DNA from: an uncultured Novosphingobium sp.
GTDB taxonomy: Bacteria; Pseudomonadota; Alphaproteobacteria; Sphingomonadales; Sphingomonadaceae
Assembly (NCBI GenBank): GCA_937860195.1
Contig: CALMBN010000284.1
Location: 1 to 8,508 of the forward strand
DNA: 8,508 bases
Direction: 5' to 3'
The position numbers and the translations under genes are program-made. The notes beneath the pieces are model-generated. The model saw only the letters and a list, made by a program, of their open reading frames with translations. It had not been told where the DNA came from and ran no database searches. Of this stretch, positions 7,356-8,508 are shown piece by piece (positions within the stretch are counted from its first letter, which is position 1; every line of letters begins with the position of its first letter).

Positions 7356-7715
7356 ATGTCATTTTTTGGAAAGATCAAGGACGCGATTTTCGGCAAGAAA
7401 GCCGAAGCGGCAACCCCGCCGCCCGCCATTCCGATGGCCGAAGTCGCACCCGCAGCGGCCCCGGAACCGGTCGATGTCTTTGCCGTGCTGGGCAGCATGG
7501 CCGGTGCCAGTGGGCTTAACTGGCAGAGCTCGATTGTCGATCTGATGAAACTGGTCGGGATCGATTCGAGCTATGAGAACCGCAAGGAACTCGCCATAGA
7601 ACTGGGGGACAGCAGCTATTCCGGCTCGGCCGAAGACAATATCGCGTTGCACAAGGCCGTGCTGAAGGCCCTCGCTGAAAACGGCGGAAAGGTTCCGGCC
7701 GGACTGCTCGACTGA
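7356..7715 (+). CDS. DUF3597 family protein
   Basis: This small 119-residue protein starts at ATG 7356 with ACAGGAG eight bases before it, a good ribosome binding site. The N-terminus MSFFGKIKDAIFGKK is amphipathic and basic, followed by an Ala/Pro linker (about 18-38). The conserved C-terminal domain reads VDVFAVLGSMAG (39-50), LNWQSSIVDLMKLVGIDSSY (54-73), RKELAIELGD (76-85) and NIALHKAVLKALAENGGKVP (95-114), the pattern I know from DUF3597 proteins. Function is unknown. There is no signal peptide or membrane segment; the basic amphipathic N-terminus could contact membrane, which is inference. It ends at a bidirectional terminator facing the interrupted DUF937-like gene. A longer open frame through the DUF885 3' end is in-frame shadow, not part of the protein. 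Confidence 0.9.
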   Translation: MSFFGKIKDAIFGKKAEAATPPPAIPMAEVAPAAAPEPVDVFAVLGSMAGASGLNWQSSIVDLMKLVGIDSSYENRKELAIELGDSSYSGSAEDNIALHKAVLKALAENGGKVPAGLLD

Positions 7716-7729
7716 TCAAGCCAGCAAGC

Positions 7730-7770
7730 AAAAAAGAGGCTCCGAACCACACTGGTCCGGAGCCCCTTTT
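7730..7770. terminator. Bidirectional intrinsic terminator
   Basis: GGCTCCG (7738-7744) pairs with CGGAGCC (7758-7764). The stem continues as ACC (7746-7748) with GGT (7754-7756) around an A/C mismatch, loop ACACT. On the plus strand CCTTTT follows, ending the DUF3597 transcript. On the minus strand the A-run 7730-7735 reads TCTTTTTT, ending the DUF937-like gene whose remainder stops at 7787. The minus-strand U-tract is the stronger. Confidence 0.85.
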
Positions 7771-7786
7771 CACGGCTGCTATCGAG

Positions 7787-7906
7787 TTACTTCTTGCCGA
7801 ACAGCGATGATGCCATTCCGGCAATATCATCGAGCGGGTTGCCATCGCCATCGCGGTCGAGCATTCCAGCCACGCCTGCCAGCGCCGGGTTATCCTTGAG
7901 CATGCC
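7787..7906 (-). pseudogene. In-frame C-terminal remainder of DUF937/YidB-like gene after internal TAA
   Basis: Directly after the TAA at 7909-7907 the same frame stays open for 39 codons to a TAA at 7789-7787, with no frameshift. It encodes GMLKDNPALAGVAGMLDRDG and then DGNPLDDIAGMASSLFGKK. The DRDGDGNPLDD stretch matches the tail of the other DUF937 protein in this window (DMNHDGNPLDD), so it is clearly the missing C-terminus of the gene starting at 8143. Full length without the stop would be 118 residues. An ATG two codons after the TAA (7903) could restart a 38-residue peptide, but no spaced Shine-Dalgarno precedes it. A nonsense mutation or a base-call error are the simplest readings; readthrough of UAA is less likely. 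Confidence 0.75.
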
Positions 7907-8143
7907 TTAAAGCTTGTCCAATCCGCCAGCACCGCCAAGTTGCTCGGCCATCTGGCCTAGCGTGCCCGCGTCGAGCCCGGTCTTCGCCGCAGCACCTTGA
8001 ATAGTGTCACCGGGTTCAGCGTGGCTTTGCCCCAGTGCAGCAACGGCTTTTTCGGCGATTTCAGGCGAAATACCGAACTTTTCAGCAAGACCGCCGATAT
8101 CGGCACCGCCAAGCTGACCAAGAATTCCATCCAATAGACCCAT
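7907..8143 (-). CDS. DUF937/YidB-like small protein, N-terminal part ended by an in-frame TAA
   Basis: This 78-codon frame starts at ATG 8143, chosen because TAAGGAGTCGCAAATC gives AAGGAG nine bases before it and MGLLDGILGQLGG is the usual N-terminus of these proteins. A TTG start further upstream would run through the binding site. Residues 17-38 (GGLAEKFGISPEIAEKAVAA onward) and 42-70 (AEPGDTIQGAAAKTGLDAGT onward) follow the DUF937/YidB-like pattern of alternating Gly-rich helices. The frame stops after LDKL at TAA 7909-7907, yet the family's C-terminal acidic loop continues in the same frame beyond it, so the product as written lacks its tail. Function is unknown. It follows pckA by 81 bases on the same strand; that gap shows no sure promoter, only a weak TTGGC/GCCGA stem. 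Confidence 0.7.
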   Translation of the reverse strand: MGLLDGILGQLGGADIGGLAEKFGISPEIAEKAVAALGQSHAEPGDTIQGAAAKTGLDAGTLGQMAEQLGGAGGLDKL

Positions 8144-8224
8144 GATTTGCGACTCCTTACATGAGAGGAGCCGCAAGAATGAACCAATCGGCCGGATCAG
8201 CCAAGTGAAATCAAGATCTTAGGC

Positions 8225-8508
8225 TCAGGCCGCCTTGGGCGCTGATTCAAGTACGCCTTGATCGACATAACCTTCGAACTGGCCGAAATTCTCGACAAAC
8301 TTGGTGACCAGTTCACGCGCAGTCTGGTCATATGCCGCCGCATCTGCCCAGGCCCCGCGCGGGTCAAGCAGCTTGCTGTCTACGCCCGGCACAGCAACCG
8401 GCACTTCGAACCCGAAGTTTGGATCCTTCCTGAACTCGGCGCTGCCCAGACTGCCGTCGAGCGCGGCGTTAAGCAGAGCGCGAGTGGCCTTGATCGGCAT
8501 CCGTTTGA
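8225..8508 (-). CDS. pckA: Phosphoenolpyruvate carboxykinase (ATP), C-terminal end only
   Basis: The visible 94 codons run in from the right window edge; the start lies outside. The sequence [20 protein letters not shown] and then [31 protein letters not shown] matches the C-terminal region of ATP-dependent PEP carboxykinase, which makes phosphoenolpyruvate from oxaloacetate in gluconeogenesis in the cytoplasm. The family hallmarks are RxxIKxTRALL, the [16 protein letters not shown] block and the closing helix [16 protein letters not shown]. The catalytic kinase loops are not in view, so activity cannot be judged. The stop is TGA at 8227-8225. Confidence 0.93.
   Translation of the reverse strand, partial: KRMPIKATRALLNAALDGSLGSAEFRKDPNFGFEVPVAVPGVDSKLLDPRGAWADAAAYDQTARELVTKFVENFGQFEGYVDQGVLESAPKAA

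Noticed and set aside
8188..8204. TCGGC/GCCAA stem between pckA and the DUF937-like gene as a pckA terminator
   Set aside because: The stem is only five pairs including a G-T, and the following minus-strand bases are not a clean T-run.

Overview
The window is GC-rich (roughly 60-65% by eye) and densely coded. It looks like chromosomal DNA of an alphaproteobacterium, most likely Sphingomonadales/Erythrobacteraceae. That placement is an inference from the ParC sequence type ([24 protein letters not shown]), the adrenodoxin-type ferredoxin, the Tat-exported DUF885 lipoprotein and the DUF937/DUF3597 proteins. I see no phage, transposon, CRISPR, rRNA or tRNA signature.

Layout. (1) 1-3730, minus strand: a compact operon reading cysteine desulfurase, then [2Fe-2S] ferredoxin, then parC (topoisomerase IV subunit A). 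The first two genes overlap by one base (TGATG); 42 bases separate the ferredoxin from parC. ParC is cut by the left window edge and lacks only its extreme C-terminus. (2) 3731-3862: divergent intergenic region with a CTATATAG palindrome as a likely -10 region and a leader hairpin. (3) 3863-4519, plus: a COG2945-type alpha/beta hydrolase. (4) 4522-5333, minus: a glycine-rich DUF937 protein coupled through TGATG to a two-helix membrane protein. These converge on the hydrolase gene with a two-base gap. (5) 5334-5434: divergent intergenic region with spaced repeats. (6) 5435-7261, plus: a Tat/lipobox DUF885 putative metallohydrolase, then 7356-7715, plus: a small DUF3597 protein. (7) 7738-7764: a bidirectional terminator. 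(8) 7787-8143, minus: a second, smaller DUF937/YidB-like gene interrupted by an in-frame TAA, with an intact conserved tail after the stop. (9) 8225-8508, minus: the C-terminal end of ATP-type PEP carboxykinase (pckA).

How the genes work together. The desulfurase-ferredoxin pair fits sulfur mobilisation and electron supply for Fe-S cluster work; its link to parC appears to be transcriptional rather than biochemical. The least understood part is 4522-8143. Two DUF937-type proteins share a DGNPLDDI.GMA tail that resembles an acidic Ca2+-binding loop. They sit beside a small membrane protein, an envelope lipoprotein and a DUF3597 protein. No function is known to me for this set. The interrupted second copy is the most notable local anomaly. 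No overtly new defence or mobile system is visible.
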